Below, piece by piece: positions 38,448 to 51,122 of a stretch of DNA of 64,000 bases. Origin of the DNA: Lucifuga dentata (lineage: Eukaryota; Chordata; Actinopteri; Ophidiiformes; Bythitidae); NCBI GenBank assembly GCA_014773175.1, contig VXCM01005907.1, positions 36,324 through 100,323 of the forward strand, in the 5' to 3' direction. Each line of letters begins with the position of its first letter. Within the stretch, counting starts at the first letter, position 1. Both the position numbers and the translations under genes were made by a program. Under the pieces are notes generated by a model. That model had not been told where the DNA came from and did not search any database. It worked only from the letters and a program-made list of their open reading frames with translations.

Positions 38448-39599
38448 ACACCCTGACATTTTGACAGCTGTTGACATGCCTCCATTTTGCGTTCCTCAGG
38501 AAACCATGTTATTTCCTGCATTAGTACTCCATCACTTGGTCACAGACAGGGCATGACACGAGTGTATGTGTGTATGTGTGTATGTGTTGATGTGTTTGTT
38601 TCCTGCTCCATGTCAGAACTGTTTTTGTAAAGACAGTGATACTCGTGCGTGTGTGTGTGTTCTGATACACAGGTTGATGAGAAATAAATAAGTACAAGCT
38701 GTTTTCTGAACACTTGAGTTCTCTTGGCTGTGGTGCTGCTAGTATGTATAATCTACAAACTAAAAGTCAGAGTTTCAAGGGTTACATTTAATTTGTACTG
38801 TCGGTGGAAATACAGAATACAGAGAACTTTGGGTAAAAAACAAAACTTCAGAAAAGTTATGTATTTGTGATGAAGGTGACCAGTTGAGGTCCCAAATTGT
38901 TGTCAAATGTAAAACATACTGATGTGAATGAAATGAGCAAGTTTCCCACAAATGATCCTGTGATTGGTTGTATTTGAGGTAATTATTTTATTTTTGCAAT
39001 TATCATTACTAATATTATTTTACTTTTAATTATTGCGATGGTAAGATGGCAAACATTCAAAAAGGAACAAATAAATAATTTACAATAGATTTAAAGACAT
39101 CAGATACATGTTTTAACACAAATAAATCATTACCAACCCAGTTCTAATTCAGTAAACCATGGAAAATCTGCTGGATTGTGTTAGTGAACAGTAAGAAGGA
39201 GTATAAAGAGTTCTGAAGATTTCATTTACACACACACTTTGTATGGTGATTTATGCAAAAAAAAAAAAAAAAAAAANAAAAAAAAAAAAAAAAAAAAAAA
39301 AAAACAGCTATATGATTATGAGAATTCTATCATTTTCTGAATATACAACTCATTCTTAATCTACTTATGAAAAAGTACGGCAGGTGAGGAAATGCAGAAT
39401 GTTTACACTGATTGTAAACCAATGGAGCGTTTAAATCAACTTACAATTGTATAATCTAGATCTGTTATACACCCACATCCAATTATGCTGATTTCAATCT
39501 AATTATTATGTTTAAGTGACATTTGAAAAACATCGATTTATTGCCTTACAACTGATGTTAAACAGAGGACGTTTCACGGTAGAACAAGTGTTTGTGGAA

Positions 39600-39845
39600 T
39601 GAGTTCTGGTCTGGGTTGTGATGGCAGAAGAGGCAGATTGGCCCCAATGTGCTCCTCCCCTGACGCAACACATCCTGCACCTCCTCCTGGGCCATCCCAA
39701 AGCCTTCTCAGTAGTCGGTATAAATAATCCCCCCCAGCATGTTCTGGGTCTGCCCTGGGGTCTCCTACAAGTTGAATGTGTCCAGACTACCTCTGCAGGG
39801 ACATGTCCAGGGGGCATCCTGATGAGATACCTGAACAACCGATGC
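39600..39845 (-). mobile_element. RTE/Rex-like LINE C-terminal fragment (minus strand)
   Basis: On the minus strand it encodes RMPPGHVPAEVVW and then TCRRPQGRPRTCWGGLFIP, the conserved C-terminal part of the reverse-transcriptase protein of this fish LINE family (usually RMPPGRLP...RRPRGRPRTRW). It is the same family as 28497-28641 in opposite orientation, truncated at both sides and degenerate. Confidence 0.7.
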
Positions 39846-41342
39846 TGCTTCTAGAGCCTAAATTGCCTTGCTGTTCAGCCATGCCTTTCTCTGGCCCTCT
39901 CTGTCATATTGTCTCCTTTTTGCACTCGGTCTGTTTAAAAGTGAGAAGTGAAAGAATAGTGCAGCGAGAGAGAGAGAGAGAGAAAATCACCTGCAGTGTT
40001 GCTGTATTTCCCACTGCACTGTTCTCTTGTTAACAGCCAGCAGTCAGTTCTCCTGCAGGGCTATTAACATTAGAAAGGCTGGCTGCTGAACCGCTTTCAA
40101 AGAAGTCTGCTGTCTGGCCGATCCAGCATTACACTGCTGATGCTTACTTCCACTTAAGCCTGGCTGACTAGATGTTATAAAACGGGAGCCTGTAAAAGTG
40201 AGAGTGCTAAAGAAAGTTGAACATGAACAGGTAATCACCAATATTATTAGCTGAAATCAAACAAAATTTCCCTTTATCAGATTGCTCATAGAGTGCATGA
40301 CATGCCTGGAGTGAATATTTAACACAATTTGCCAGTTCTCTTCTTCTTCTTTTTACTGAATTTCTTTCTTTTGACAATGGGAAGACAATTATAATAATGC
40401 TGATATCCTCCAGGTTTCCTAGAAGTATAGTTTATTTAGTAACAGCAGGTTTTTCTTAGTAAAAAAATGACAGTTTCATAGCCATAGGCACATCACTCAA
40501 AACAATCGATTCATCGATTCATCTTAATTCCTTGTCCATCTGCTGGACATGTGGCTTTTGCTCTGCAGTAATAGCTTGTTTAATGTCAATCTCATCATAT
40601 CATCATTTCAAAATGTCCACATTACATCTCTGAACAAACCAAAATATCTAAATGCCACCACACCAACAAGCATCAAATGTAGGAAAAATCAAAGTACAGT
40701 GAACAGTGTGAGCATGAAAGGTTACTGGCAGCCACATAGAACAGAAATACACAGCGTGCACAAAACATCTAATTCTTAGTTAAAATAGAATGATAATTAA
40801 AGGAAAATAATACTTATACTTTTTTTAAGATATTTGAATAATTTGCTGCAATAATGCAGATAATTCCCAGATATTTTGATTGTTTTGATTCTCCATAAAT
40901 TTCCATGGTTATCTGGTTTAAATCAAGGATCATCAGTGGTACTCGAATCACAGTTTGAGAACCAGTAGATTAACATGAAAGCAATTTTTTTTTTTTTTNA
41001 AAAAAAAAAAAAAAAAAAAAAAAAAATTCTCAGTTAAGACAAGCTGTGAACAGGCCAAAGTCAGGCCTGCAATAGTTTAAGAAAATATAATAGATTTTGT
41101 ATTTTGCATGGAAATATTGTGCATGGAAAATACAACAGGAACACATCAGAAGATACTGAAATTGTATTCTATCAACATTTCCACAGACGTAGAAGTAGAA
41201 GTGTTTGGGGCATTCTAGGCAGTCCCTTGGCTGGTAATTCGCTGGGACAGGCAGTTTATATTTACAGTAACAATAATTTAATCCCAATAACATCTATAAC
41301 ATTCAAGACAGAATAATCGTTTTGCACTAATGGAGGACAGGT

Positions 41343-41717
41343 AGGGGTCCAAAAGTCTGAGACCACTGTGAAAATACTTTTATTTTGCCTTCTTTTTGAA
41401 TTTAATACAAGATTTTTCATTACAAATGATAATATCATCTTAACAATTTGAGTGAAAAGTTGAATCTCTGAAAAATGTTCATGAATTTCAGAATATCTTA
41501 GTATTTGGTATGCCCCCCTTTTGCTTTAATGACAGCATCACTCAAACTAGCATGGACTCCACAAGTTTGTGCAAAACTTGATGACCCAAGTTATCCCAGC
41601 ATGATTTGACAATTGTTCCAAAGACTTATTGTGATGTCAGACTTTCTGATTATTTCCAGATTTACATGGAAAACATCACAGATTTTTGATGTGGTCTCAG
41701 ACCTTTGGATCCCACTG
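41343..41717. mobile_element. TA-flanked MITE related to fish Tc1-like elements
   Basis: The left end GGGGTCCAAAAGTCTGAGAC is mirrored on the right by GTGGTCTCAGACCTTTGGAT followed by CCCACTGTA, so the ends are about 23-base imperfect inverted repeats. TA is adjacent at both edges. The interior (near 41520-41570) has the CATGGACTCCACAAGTTTGT string familiar from fish Tc1-like element remnants. It contains no transposase frame. Confidence 0.7.
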
Positions 41718-41829
41718 TATGTGTGAATTCTGAAGTGGTAACTGCTGTGTCTCTCATTTGAATGTAATTTCCATAGCAAGTCAGAAAGAACAAAAGAGAC
41801 CAAGAGTAAAAGCAGTACACTTTAGAAAA

Positions 41830-41833
<4 letters not shown>

Positions 41834-41885
<52 letters not shown>

Positions 41886-41886
41886 N

Positions 41887-41913
<27 letters not shown>
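41834..41913. repeat. (TC)n-N-(CA)n compound microsatellite with assembly junction
   Basis: About 26 TC units, an N at 41886, then about 13 CA units. Confidence 0.95.
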
Positions 41914-41918
<5 letters not shown>

Positions 41919-44900
41919 TTTTGGTCACAATAGGGCCATACAAACAGACATATTGGGGCCAGTGTTGACTTATATCCCTATGCAAATAAGCATAATAATT
42001 CACATAGGACCTGAGAACTTTATAGAAAAAAACCCTGCCTGACACACATGTACAAACACACTCAGAGAAAAGCCTTTTCCTAAAGCCCTGTAGAGCTCCA
42101 AGATGAAGACGAGAGTCAAAGTAAGAAAGTTTTTGAAGTACAGCAAAGTATTTAACTAGTTTTCTATTGTCTATCTGAAGAGGGAAGGTGGAGACAATGG
42201 GAAGAAAAGTGGTGAAGTTAGGAGGACTTCACAAGAAAAAAGAAGGTCAAGAATGAAGAGAAGAAGTGAGAGAGAGAGAGAGCTATAGAGATAAAGTTGC
42301 GAAGGAAATAAATGGAAAGATAAAGGATAAACCGCTCCTGATCAGGAAATTGATTTTTGTGCTGCTTGTTGCTTGCTGACCCAGTAGTGAAGGAGATAAA
42401 GTATATTCAAAGGATACAAACATGTATTCTCGCCAGGTCTTTTAATTTAAGAAAGATGGGATATAGATAGAAGAGAATTTACTGCTATACTACGTACTTT
42501 ATTAGGACACCAAATGATGTTGGTCTGTATATAAGATTCAGTGTGACTCCATATGTATCCTTTATTGGTATTTTTCTATGTTGGCTGCTGCACATCTTGT
42601 ACCTCCTGTGCTTTTGTATGAGGCTTTTAGCATTTGCCCACTGCTCTGTGAATCTTATCCCAGCTGTATTGAGTCATATCAAACCAGACATATTCGTGCT
42701 CTCCGCATAACTCGGGTTTTGTTTCCACTGAAAAGGAGCCACGCAGGAGAGGGCAAACTGAGTATGAATTTGAGTCAGTGAACTATGAGGGAAGCAGCAG
42801 TTGTGCTGTAGATTTTGTTTTTTTTTTCAATGTACACTATGTTATTAAACTTTAATGTCTTCCTGTGTGATCAGCTTCTGCTGTTGTGGCACTTTATTCT
42901 TCTATATTCCTATTTAAGGTTTTTTAAGCCTTTTCTTCCATTTCTGCTTTGAGGATTTTTCCGTATCCACTGTGGCAAGCTTTTCTAATATGTCCTGCTA
43001 CACTTTCTTATCCTGCATCCAGTTTGTAGATTCCATCATTTTCACCTAGAAGAAACTACTAAGCTATTAATTTAGAAGTAGATTATCTGCATCTGTCCAC
43101 TACAAATTCTGTGGTCTTTTAAATGTGGTGCCTCTGTCTTCAATCCTTGTATCGTTTTCTTATGATAAGTCATGTGAGTCAATTGGTGTACCATTACATC
43201 AACACTTTGGCTCTACTTCAAAGCAGGGCCATTATGTTGATGGCTGGGCTTGATTTAGTATGGTTTTTGGCTCGGTTGTGAGTAACGGAGAAGGAAACAG
43301 GCAGTGTTAGTGGCATGGGTTGGGACAATCAAATCAACAGCAAACCGTCACCTTTCTGCTGCTTTCTCTGTCTAACCTGTCTACCCGTCAAGTTCTACCA
43401 CCTCACATTTAATGGTTTTAACAAATATATAACAAATGTCTAATGTAAAATAAACTTTTCTGGATAGAAGTGTTGGTAGGGACAATTCAGGTGCTCCTTG
43501 ACATTAGTCGGGACATGTCCTTACCACCTCTAAAGCTCACCTATGCTAGCTATATTCCCTTTTCTGTTGTTTTGTGCTGTAGTTCTTTTTTACTTCCTGT
43601 TTCTCTCGATAAAACAGTTCCATTTCAGAGAACAGTGGAATGTAAATGATCATTAGAGAACATTTTTACTCTCTATTTCCAAATTTAGAATGACAGCCAA
43701 ACAATAAGCTGCTGACTTGTGTGTACACCTTCCCATCAGTGTGTGTGCGTGTGGTGTGTGTGTATGTGTACTCAACCAAAATAAAATATCAAAATATCAT
43801 ACTTATAGTAAATGGCAGCCATATGAAACTGTGCAGAGGCAATTGGCCCGGTGTGGGGTTTCTTAAATGATGGACAGGTGGGAGGTCTAATCCCATCATC
43901 AAGTTAGTTAGTCTGTCCCTCAGGGCCCGCCCCTATCTCCTGAGTGGGCTCTGATTGGATGATATGATTCTTACAGTCAGATGGATTGGACTGCCTGAGG
44001 CAGAGAACAAGAGAAATAGGCAGGAAAGGAAGCAGAGAATAACAGAGGAAAAGACAGAATGTGAGGCGAGGGAGATGGATGGACAAAGTTGCAGAGAGAA
44101 AATATACATCTGAGACAGACTAATAGAGAAAATCTGAGACAGTATAAGAGATTGAAAGAAGACAGAGAGAGAAGTAACTGCAAATTCAGACAGATTACTT
44201 TGCTTGGAGGTAGATGAATATGGATTTAAATAAATGACTCAGCCTGGGGACAGTAAATGTGGATGAGTGGGTGGGTGAGTTTTGGGACTCCACAGCAGGT
44301 TTTAAGGTAGTAGGAAGGGAAATTGAGAAGATGAGGGGTATAATGAAGCTAAAGCATCATCCCAAAGTCTGAGCATTAGCTGAGCTGCAGCACCACAAAC
44401 CAGGAATAAACCAACTTCATTTTCTCTTCTAGCTTTTTTTTTTTTTTTTAATTAACTGGGTTTATTTTGAGAGATGAATACAAGTTTCAGCGGATGAAAG
44501 GAGAGCCTATTGGATTTGTCCTATCCACAATAATTATTTACAATAATTATCAGTAAATATTATCAGTAACAGCACAATAATTATTCACAATAATTATTGA
44601 AATAATAATAAGCAAATTTTAATAGCATATAGACCAATAGAATGTTTGTATACCTGACACCAGAGTGGCTGGTACAGAAAAGAAAAGGCTGGGGGAAAAA
44701 ANAAAAAAAAAAAAAAAAAGATGTTCATTTTTTTTATATGATATCCTTATGAATGTCTTATTATTATAACCTTCCTAATAAAGATGCACTCATAGCATAT
44801 TTCATTTGACAGAAGTGGGACCTTTTTGTCACTGTAATTACAAGAGAAGCCAGAGGTGACAACCCTCCTTGTAATAAAGCATCAGCTGGCTGCTGAAGTA

Positions 44901-44984
44901 GTTCAGACTCATCATATGACAGAACACACTAATTTGCACTGAGTTTATATTTTATGTCCCATTGCTTAGCAGAAAATAGTTTCA

Positions 44985-45875
44985 AAGTTTAAGTTTCAAA
45001 GTTGTATTTGTCACGTGTAGCCATACAAGTATAACAACAGTGAAATGCTTTTGTTTCTGGTAGGTTCCCAGACTGTGCTTCTTAAGTATAAAAAAATATA
45101 ATAATATAAAATAAAATAAAAATAAGGACAAGGCAACAAGAGCAAAATTAAAGAATTAAAAATGTATAAGTATGCAATCTATTTACAACCAAACCAGCAG
45201 GAGAATGTATGTACATGAGTATCAATAAAGTATCAATAAATATGTGCAAAATAGTAGTGTACATAGTACAAATGGAGCACACAGTTATACTCACACACAC
45301 GACACACACACACTGTCCTGCTGAGAGCCCTGGTCACGCACCTCCTGGAGTAAATATCCTGCAGGGCTGGAAGGGAAAACATGATGGTGCACTCGGCCAA
45401 ACGCACCACCCACTGCATGGCTTTCCAGTCCTGCACAGTACGGTTCCCATACCAGGCGGTGATGCTTCCAGTCAGGATGCTCTCAATGACTGCAGTGTAG
45501 AAAGACTTTAAAATGAGGGGTGTCACTTTAAACTTTCTGAGTCGCCTTAGGTGGTAAAGGCAATGTCTGGCCTTGATGACCAGGAAGTTTGTGCGAGTGT
45601 GGACACCAAGGTAGGCTACTTGAGGCTCCTCACTCTTTCCACCTGGGTACTGCTGATCTGTAGGGGGTTGTCACTTCCCCACTGTCTCCTGAAATCCACC
45701 ACTAACTCCTTAGTTTTGTAGACATTCAGCGAAAGGTGGTTGTCCCAGCACCACAGCGAGAGACTGTCCACCTCGTCCAGGTAGGCCCTCTTGTCACTGT
45801 GGGAGATCATGCTCACCACCACCACAACGGTGTCGTCTGCAACATACATGTTGCCATATGACATGTTACCACATG
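44985..45875 (-). pseudogene. L2/CR1-like LINE reverse-transcriptase fragment (minus strand)
   Basis: Minus-strand frames read VADDTVVVVVSMISHSDK (carrying the catalytic DD of the reverse transcriptase), then NHLSLNVYKTKELVVDFRR and SSTQVERVRSLK. After a stop/frameshift near 45612 comes SFYTAVIESILTGSITAWYG. The 3' UTR reaches about 44985, where TTTGTCACGTGTAGCC and GTGAAATGCTTTTG are common LINE tail strings. The coding part stops at the catalytic motif, where a minisatellite begins. It is related to, but not the same copy as, 34075-34810. Confidence 0.85.
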
Positions 45876-45966
45876 TTGCCATACATGTTGCCATACATGT
45901 ATGCCATACATGTTGCCATACATGTTGTACACATGTTGCCATACATGTTGCCACATGTTGCCATAC
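45853..45966. repeat. Minisatellite of about 12-base units (TGCCATACATGT)
   Basis: Variants of TTGCCATACATG are repeated roughly nine times with unit-length variation (9 to 15 bases). It directly abuts the ADD codons of the minus-strand LINE fragment and shares its first unit with the LINE sequence, so it probably arose by expansion of that sequence. Confidence 0.85.
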
Positions 45967-46016
45967 AGACAGACAGTCAGAGATGTAGAAGGTGTGCAGT
46001 AGTAGACTCTGTACAC

Positions 46017-46040
46017 CCCCCCCCCCCCCCNGGGGGGGGG
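46017..46040. other. Poly-C / N / poly-G junction
   Basis: A C run meets a G run across an N at 46031, which suggests a low-quality contig-end artefact rather than a natural sequence. The 51791 junction (poly-A, N, poly-G) is similar. Confidence 0.75.
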
Positions 46041-46289
46041 GTGGGGAGTGGGGGGCTGTCTTGAGTGTGAGCGTGTTGGAGATCGCATGTTCTCCAACAC
46101 ACAGATAATAAAGTACCTGTAAGGAAAGCATGTCATGAAAATTTGTAGTTCCAATCTGTCATTGCCAGTTTTTGAGAATCAACATATTATTATTCATTGT
46201 GGACCAGAAAATTGCCACCTTTGGTGCAAATGTATTTAAGAAATAAAGTCACCAGGTTTGTCTATTAAATTGTTTAAACAAGAAGTCAC

Positions 46290-46545
46290 TCCAAGAACCT
46301 TCACTAAGGCCAACAAAATTCCCCCCAAATTTCATTGAAATCAGCCCATTAGCATTGATTTTTACAAGCCAAAAACTTTTTTTCTGGATCCTGGATCCAG
46401 AATATGATCACTTTCAAAATTTAATCGCCTTTTTCTTTTGACATTATCTGTCCCCCAAATTTCATCCAAATCTATAAATTTTTGAGATATCCTGCTGACA
46501 AACAGATGTCAATTATCACATAACCTCCTTGGCAGAGATAATAAT
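46290..46545 (-). repeat. Dispersed teleost repeat, minus strand
   Basis: CTGGATCCTGGATCCAGAAT, CCCCCAAATTTCATCCAAAT and CACATAACCTCCTTGGCAGA read as the reverse complement of the plus-strand copy at 60290. A CCCCCCAAATTTCATTGAAA variant nearby (46320) suggests a tandem or second partial copy. Confidence 0.65.
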
Positions 46546-46949
46546 GATAAATGTAATGTAACAGAAGTCTCAGGTGCCACTCAACCAGCAAATAACCAGA
46601 CGATTCCTTTTAATGTCTGACATTCAAAACATGAAGCTTTCTTTACATGACACAGAGTGAGAGATTGTTACAATGGATACATTACCACAAACTCTCCATC
46701 ACTATTTCCCCATTACCCAAACACGTTATCATAAAATTACTTAATTGTTTTATTCGTCATAAGAAACAAAAAAACAAACAAAAAAAAAACTTATTTTATT
46801 TAATTTAATTTATTTTTTTATGTATTCAGATCTGGAAAAAAAAATCAAACCTATTAATAGTCTGTCTTTGGATCAATATGTCTGATTATTTCATTGAGAC
46901 TTGAGATTTGCTTTTGAAGAAATGAAACCATTTCCGAATGTTAAGAAAT

Positions 46950-47155
46950 CATTTTTAAAAGTTCTGGATCTGTCCCAGGTTCCAGATTGCCACCAAAATT
47001 TAATGAGCTCTTCCCTGGATCATGCTCCAGTTTCGTCAAAATCATTTCAGAACTTTTTTGGAGTAATCCTCCTAACAAACAAAACAACAGATGTGGGCGA
47101 AAACATAACCCGCTTGGGGAAGGTAATGAGCCCCAATCATCCTTACATCCAGACA
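46950..47155 (-). repeat. Dispersed teleost repeat, minus strand, second copy
   Basis: TTCCAGATTGCCACCAAAAT, TTTCGTCAAAATCATTTCAG, TAATCCTCCTAACAAACAAA and AACATAACCCGCTTGGGGAA are the diagnostic strings. It sits about 400 bases from the previous copy in the same orientation. Confidence 0.65.
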
Positions 47156-48862
47156 TGACCATCAGTTAACCTCTACACAACGAACGAAGCATCCTGCTTT
47201 CTGTCAAGCACGCCTCGGCTCTGTGGGTCTAGAGGCCAGAGATTTTTGCCTGCATAGTATCAAATTTAACTGTCATCAGATTATTACAATTTGATTTGTA
47301 TGAAGTTGCGTGGAATTCTGATGGAAATCAGCAAATAGTACAGTTTGGGAAACTGAAATGTGAATCATTAACATGCAGAAAATAACACCTTACTGCTCTG
47401 CTTGTTGTGTAGCTATTACCCCACTAGCCATTTTTGTCATTTATTTGACATGATAAAACAGTCGTAGCTTTTGCCATTTTAACAGTCATCAGTTTTTAAA
47501 AACAGACACACATAGTACAAAACCAATGATGCAAATGTGTTTTCTTACAAGAAAAAAAAAAAAAAAGNAAAAAAAAAAAAAAAGGTGTTAAAATGTTTAG
47601 CTCATGTCTGTGCCTTGCTTTAATGGCATCTCTGCATACCTGTGTGTGTGTGTGTGTGTGTGTCCATCCATCTTTAGATAAAATGTGAATAGTTTCTCCT
47701 TTCTGACAAAATATACTTTGAACAGTGTTGCTTACTGCTTGAATATCGCTAGAAAAGTTTTCAGCGATTGGGTTTAGATGTTCAGTTGGGTTCAGTTGTT
47801 GTGGTTTTGTTTGTGGTGTTTGATGAAGGTGAAGGCAGTTTTTCTGCCCTTTGCATTTTCAACAAGTACTAACTGCTGAGAACTACACTTTTACTTTCTC
47901 TCTGCTACTTTCTTTTTTCACTCAGTTTCTTTTTTTGTCTCCACAATTTTTTGTCTTGCTTTTCTTTTCCTCGTTTTCGCTGCTGTTAGTCCTGCTCTCA
48001 CTCACTCACTCTCTCTCTCCTTTCTCTGAAACAGAGATTAAATCCATTCTTCAGTGTCCTCAGACCTCCAACTCAGCTGTTTACTTGCAACAACACCAAT
48101 ACACTGGTTCTAAGTGTGTGTGTATCTAAGTCTTGGTGTTTGTCGATTTCATTGTGTCCATCTAGGTGTATGTGGCTCTGTCTTATTCTTTTGTGGGTGT
48201 AAGTATATCTATTAAGTACTTTTTTATTGTACTGTACCTACATCTTCAGTAGAAAAATTACACATATTTGCCTGCTGTTAGACTGTTTTCCTGTCATGCA
48301 ATAGCTGGCATTGATGCATAAACTGTAGTGTGATTTCATTTTGTGGCTCATATATGCTATCAGAGATTGGGGAGAGATTCATTTTATTATGAAATGACAA
48401 AGCACAAGACTATCTAACATAAGGCCAGTTTATATTGTCAGTGTCTTTGGAACCACGAGGGTGAAAATAACATAAATTTTGTCAGCTGCTCATGTTAGCA
48501 GATCCCCACGACTCAGATTTTGGGACCGTGTGGACCTTTCTGCACCTTAAACATGCCAAATGCAGGTGTTCAAGAAGTGTAAAATTGACACTGTTTGATG
48601 GGAGGTTGTTCGCCATTATCCATGCCTTTTAAAGATCATACTGGTGATTTTGCATGTTTGAGCCCCATATACACACAGGTTACTGTCAACCATTTTCCAA
48701 AACATAAAACCATATTTTAGTTTCTGTGTAATTCCCTAAAGTTTCAAAATGAAATGTTCAGGTGATATACCAAATTTCGCCTAACACTTAGACACAATTA
48801 TAAAAGACATGGTCATTTAATTTCTGAGCAAAAGCCATCTTTTCTCCTGGGACTGTATTTAC

Positions 48863-49078
48863 AAACTCATTTACACCTACAGGCAGTTTAGAGTTTCTAA
48901 TTCACCTGACCTGCATGTTTTTGGAGGTGGGAGGAAGCCAGAGCACCCAGTGGGAACCCACACAGACACAGGGAGAACATGCAAACTCCACACAGAAAGG
49001 CCCTGCCCCAGCTGGGAACCGAACCCAGGACCTTCTTGCTGTGAGGCAACAGTGCTAACCACTGCACCACTGGCGGGG
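48863..49078 (-). mobile_element. tRNA-headed retroposon, 5' part (minus strand)
   Basis: The minus strand gives GTGCAGTGGTTAGCACTG (A-box-like), AAGGTCCTGGGTTCGGTTCC (B-box-like, near 49015-49026), TGTGTGGAGTTTGCATG and CCTCCAAAAACATGCAGGTC. The 3' half is missing. This copy has the clearest tRNA-like promoter. Confidence 0.8.
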
Positions 49079-49489
49079 ACATACATCATTGTCTACCACG
49101 TAGCTCCGTGTTGGAGCAGTTAAATTAAGTAACTTTTAGTTAAGTAACTATCAACTTCCAAGTTAATATGTGTACTGGAATGAACTAAAACCATTGGCGA
49201 TCTGAAAGGTAGGAAAAACAATTCTAATATTTACTGCTCCTGTAGTATGTTTTAGAAAATGTTTGACAGTCACACAACAATATGTAGGTTGTATTTATTG
49301 GACTAAACATGCAAAACCACCAGTGCAGTCCTATAATGCCAAATGTGTTTAAACTCTTAGAGAGAAATCACCCAGACGGCGGGCGGAAAGAGATGAAAAT
49401 GTACGCAGGCAGAAGGGAAGATTTGAGAAAGATTTGTGAAGACCAAGAAAAAAACTAAAGGGGAAAAAGCACGGATGCTAATGGGAGTG

Positions 49490-49711
49490 ACTATGTTCCC
49501 CTTGTGTTTCCATCGGGTGCTCCGGTTTCCTCCCACAGTCCAAACACATGCAGCTTTGGTGAATTGAGACTCTAAATTGCCCAGCCGTAGGTGTGAATGT
49601 GAGTGTGGATGAGTTTGTGTGTCTGTGTATGATAGCCTCATGATAGACTGGGATAGGCCCCCTGTGAGCATGCACAGGATAGTGGGGATAAAGAATGGTT
49701 GGATGGATGGT
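49490..49711 (+). mobile_element. tRNA-headed retroposon, 5'-truncated
   Basis: TCGGGTGCTCCGGTTTCCTC, ACAGTCCAAACACATGCAGC, CTAAATTGCCCAGCCGTAGG and TGGGATAGGCCCCCTGTGAG run to a GGTTGGATGGATGG tail. It lies 410 bases from the oppositely oriented copy at 48863-49078. Confidence 0.75.
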
Positions 49712-50944
49712 GTGGATGCGTGGAAAGCACCTATGTATGCAAACAACCAAATGTATAGAACATAGCGTAGGATGAACAGAGGGCATAGACAGTCCACACT
49801 TAAACAGAGTCTGAATTGGTTGCCACAAAACAGAAAACATTCTGTCATCCACTGTTACAGTGTGATCCTATGATGACAAGATTTCATAATTTCAAAGAAT
49901 TAAGTCTTAATAATTCAGAGTTCATCATCCTGGGCAGCAAAACCACATCAACATTGTAAAAAACCACAGTTACTTGTGTTCTCCTGATTACAGCCAAAAT
50001 GGACTAAAACTTGATTTTTTTTGCCAACATATGCAGGCATAGAGCAGCAGTAATTCAGCAATAACAAAATGTCAGACTTATACAACAGCTACGCTGGCAG
50101 TTCATTGTGCATTCGCCTGACTTCTGCTGTCTTTCCTTCATTGGAAACTGAACTCTGCTATACTAACCAAGTGCTGTTTTCACGCTGATTTACACCTAGA
50201 ATATAAAAATGATTTGGGAAAATAGTTTGAGGCACCAACAGTCTACATCCCTTTGATGTTAACAAGCGGTAAATCAGGTTTCAGAGAGAGAGGAAGATGA
50301 AGAGCGAGACTGTGGGATGAAGGTGGGGGTGAGAAGAGACAAAAGAGAGAGAGGGGGTCAAGAGAGGGAAATAGAGGGTGTTGAGGGAGATATAAGGCAG
50401 AGAAGAAAAAGAGGAAACAGAGAGATGAGAAGGGTTGGGCACCTTTCCTTTTATGTTAGGGGAATGGAAGCAAAGTAAATGTGAAAGAAATAAGAGGATA
50501 GAGGAGATAAAGAAGAGGCAGATCAAAAGGAAGAAAGAGAAATCATAAGGAAGCAAGAAAAATGTCATGACAAAGTGTGCTGGTCTTTGCAAGGAATATG
50601 TTCACATTTCATTTCCAGTCATAATGTTTTGCCACTTGTGTAGTAAGATGATTACACCTAATGAGTTTGCTTAACTGAACTCGCAAGCCTTTTTTCTTCT
50701 TATTTTTTTTTTTTTTTTTTTTTAGCAGTAGTCTAATATTTTTCTCAGTACAAGTAGTCAACTATTTTAATTCTGACTTATTTCCTGCTTTTCCAAAAGG
50801 TTTCATATTACTGCAGACTGTTTCATGTGCAGGATCATCTGATGGCAAGTGATGTTTGTTCCACTGGACTCTGTAATAGCAAGTGTTGATGCATAGACCC
50901 AGGTAAAAAAAAAAAAAAAAAAANAAAAAAAAAAAAAAAAAAGT

Positions 50945-51122
50945 CAGATAAGTCTTCTAATCTCTGGGTGAAAAGTTACATATACACAGTATGTATTTCA
51001 TAGCAGTGAGTTTGGCTTTATTAGATTTTTTTTCTCATGGTAAAAAAAAAAAAAAAAAAAAAAAAAGCTGAATACAAGAAAATTTTAAACAATAAAAAAT
51101 ACAACAAAAGGACAAGAAATGA
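50945..51122 (+). repeat. Local direct repeat, unit A
   Basis: It shares CAGATAAGTCT, TCTCTGGGTGAA, CAGTATGTATTTCATAG, GTGAGTTTGGCTTTATT, CTCATGGTAAAAAAA and GCTGAATACAAGAAAATTTT with unit B at 52542-52695, in the same order. Unit A has a poly-A expansion (51043-51066) where B has seven A. Confidence 0.85.

Noticed and set aside
45853..45966. Regularly spaced repeats, CRISPR-like at first sight
   Set aside because: The units are contiguous without unique spacers and vary in length; it is a minisatellite in a vertebrate genome.
45616..46131. 171-residue minus-strand open frame
   Set aside because: The C-terminal half is a LINE reverse-transcriptase fragment, and the N-terminal half is minisatellite and a poly-C/N/poly-G junction. 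It is not a host gene.
49010..49060. tRNA-like A and B boxes
   Set aside because: They belong to the head of a dispersed retroposon, not to a functional tRNA gene; no cloverleaf or acceptor stem is complete.
49357..49848. 163-residue minus-strand open frame
   Set aside because: It overlaps the antisense of a retroposon and has no domain or splice context.
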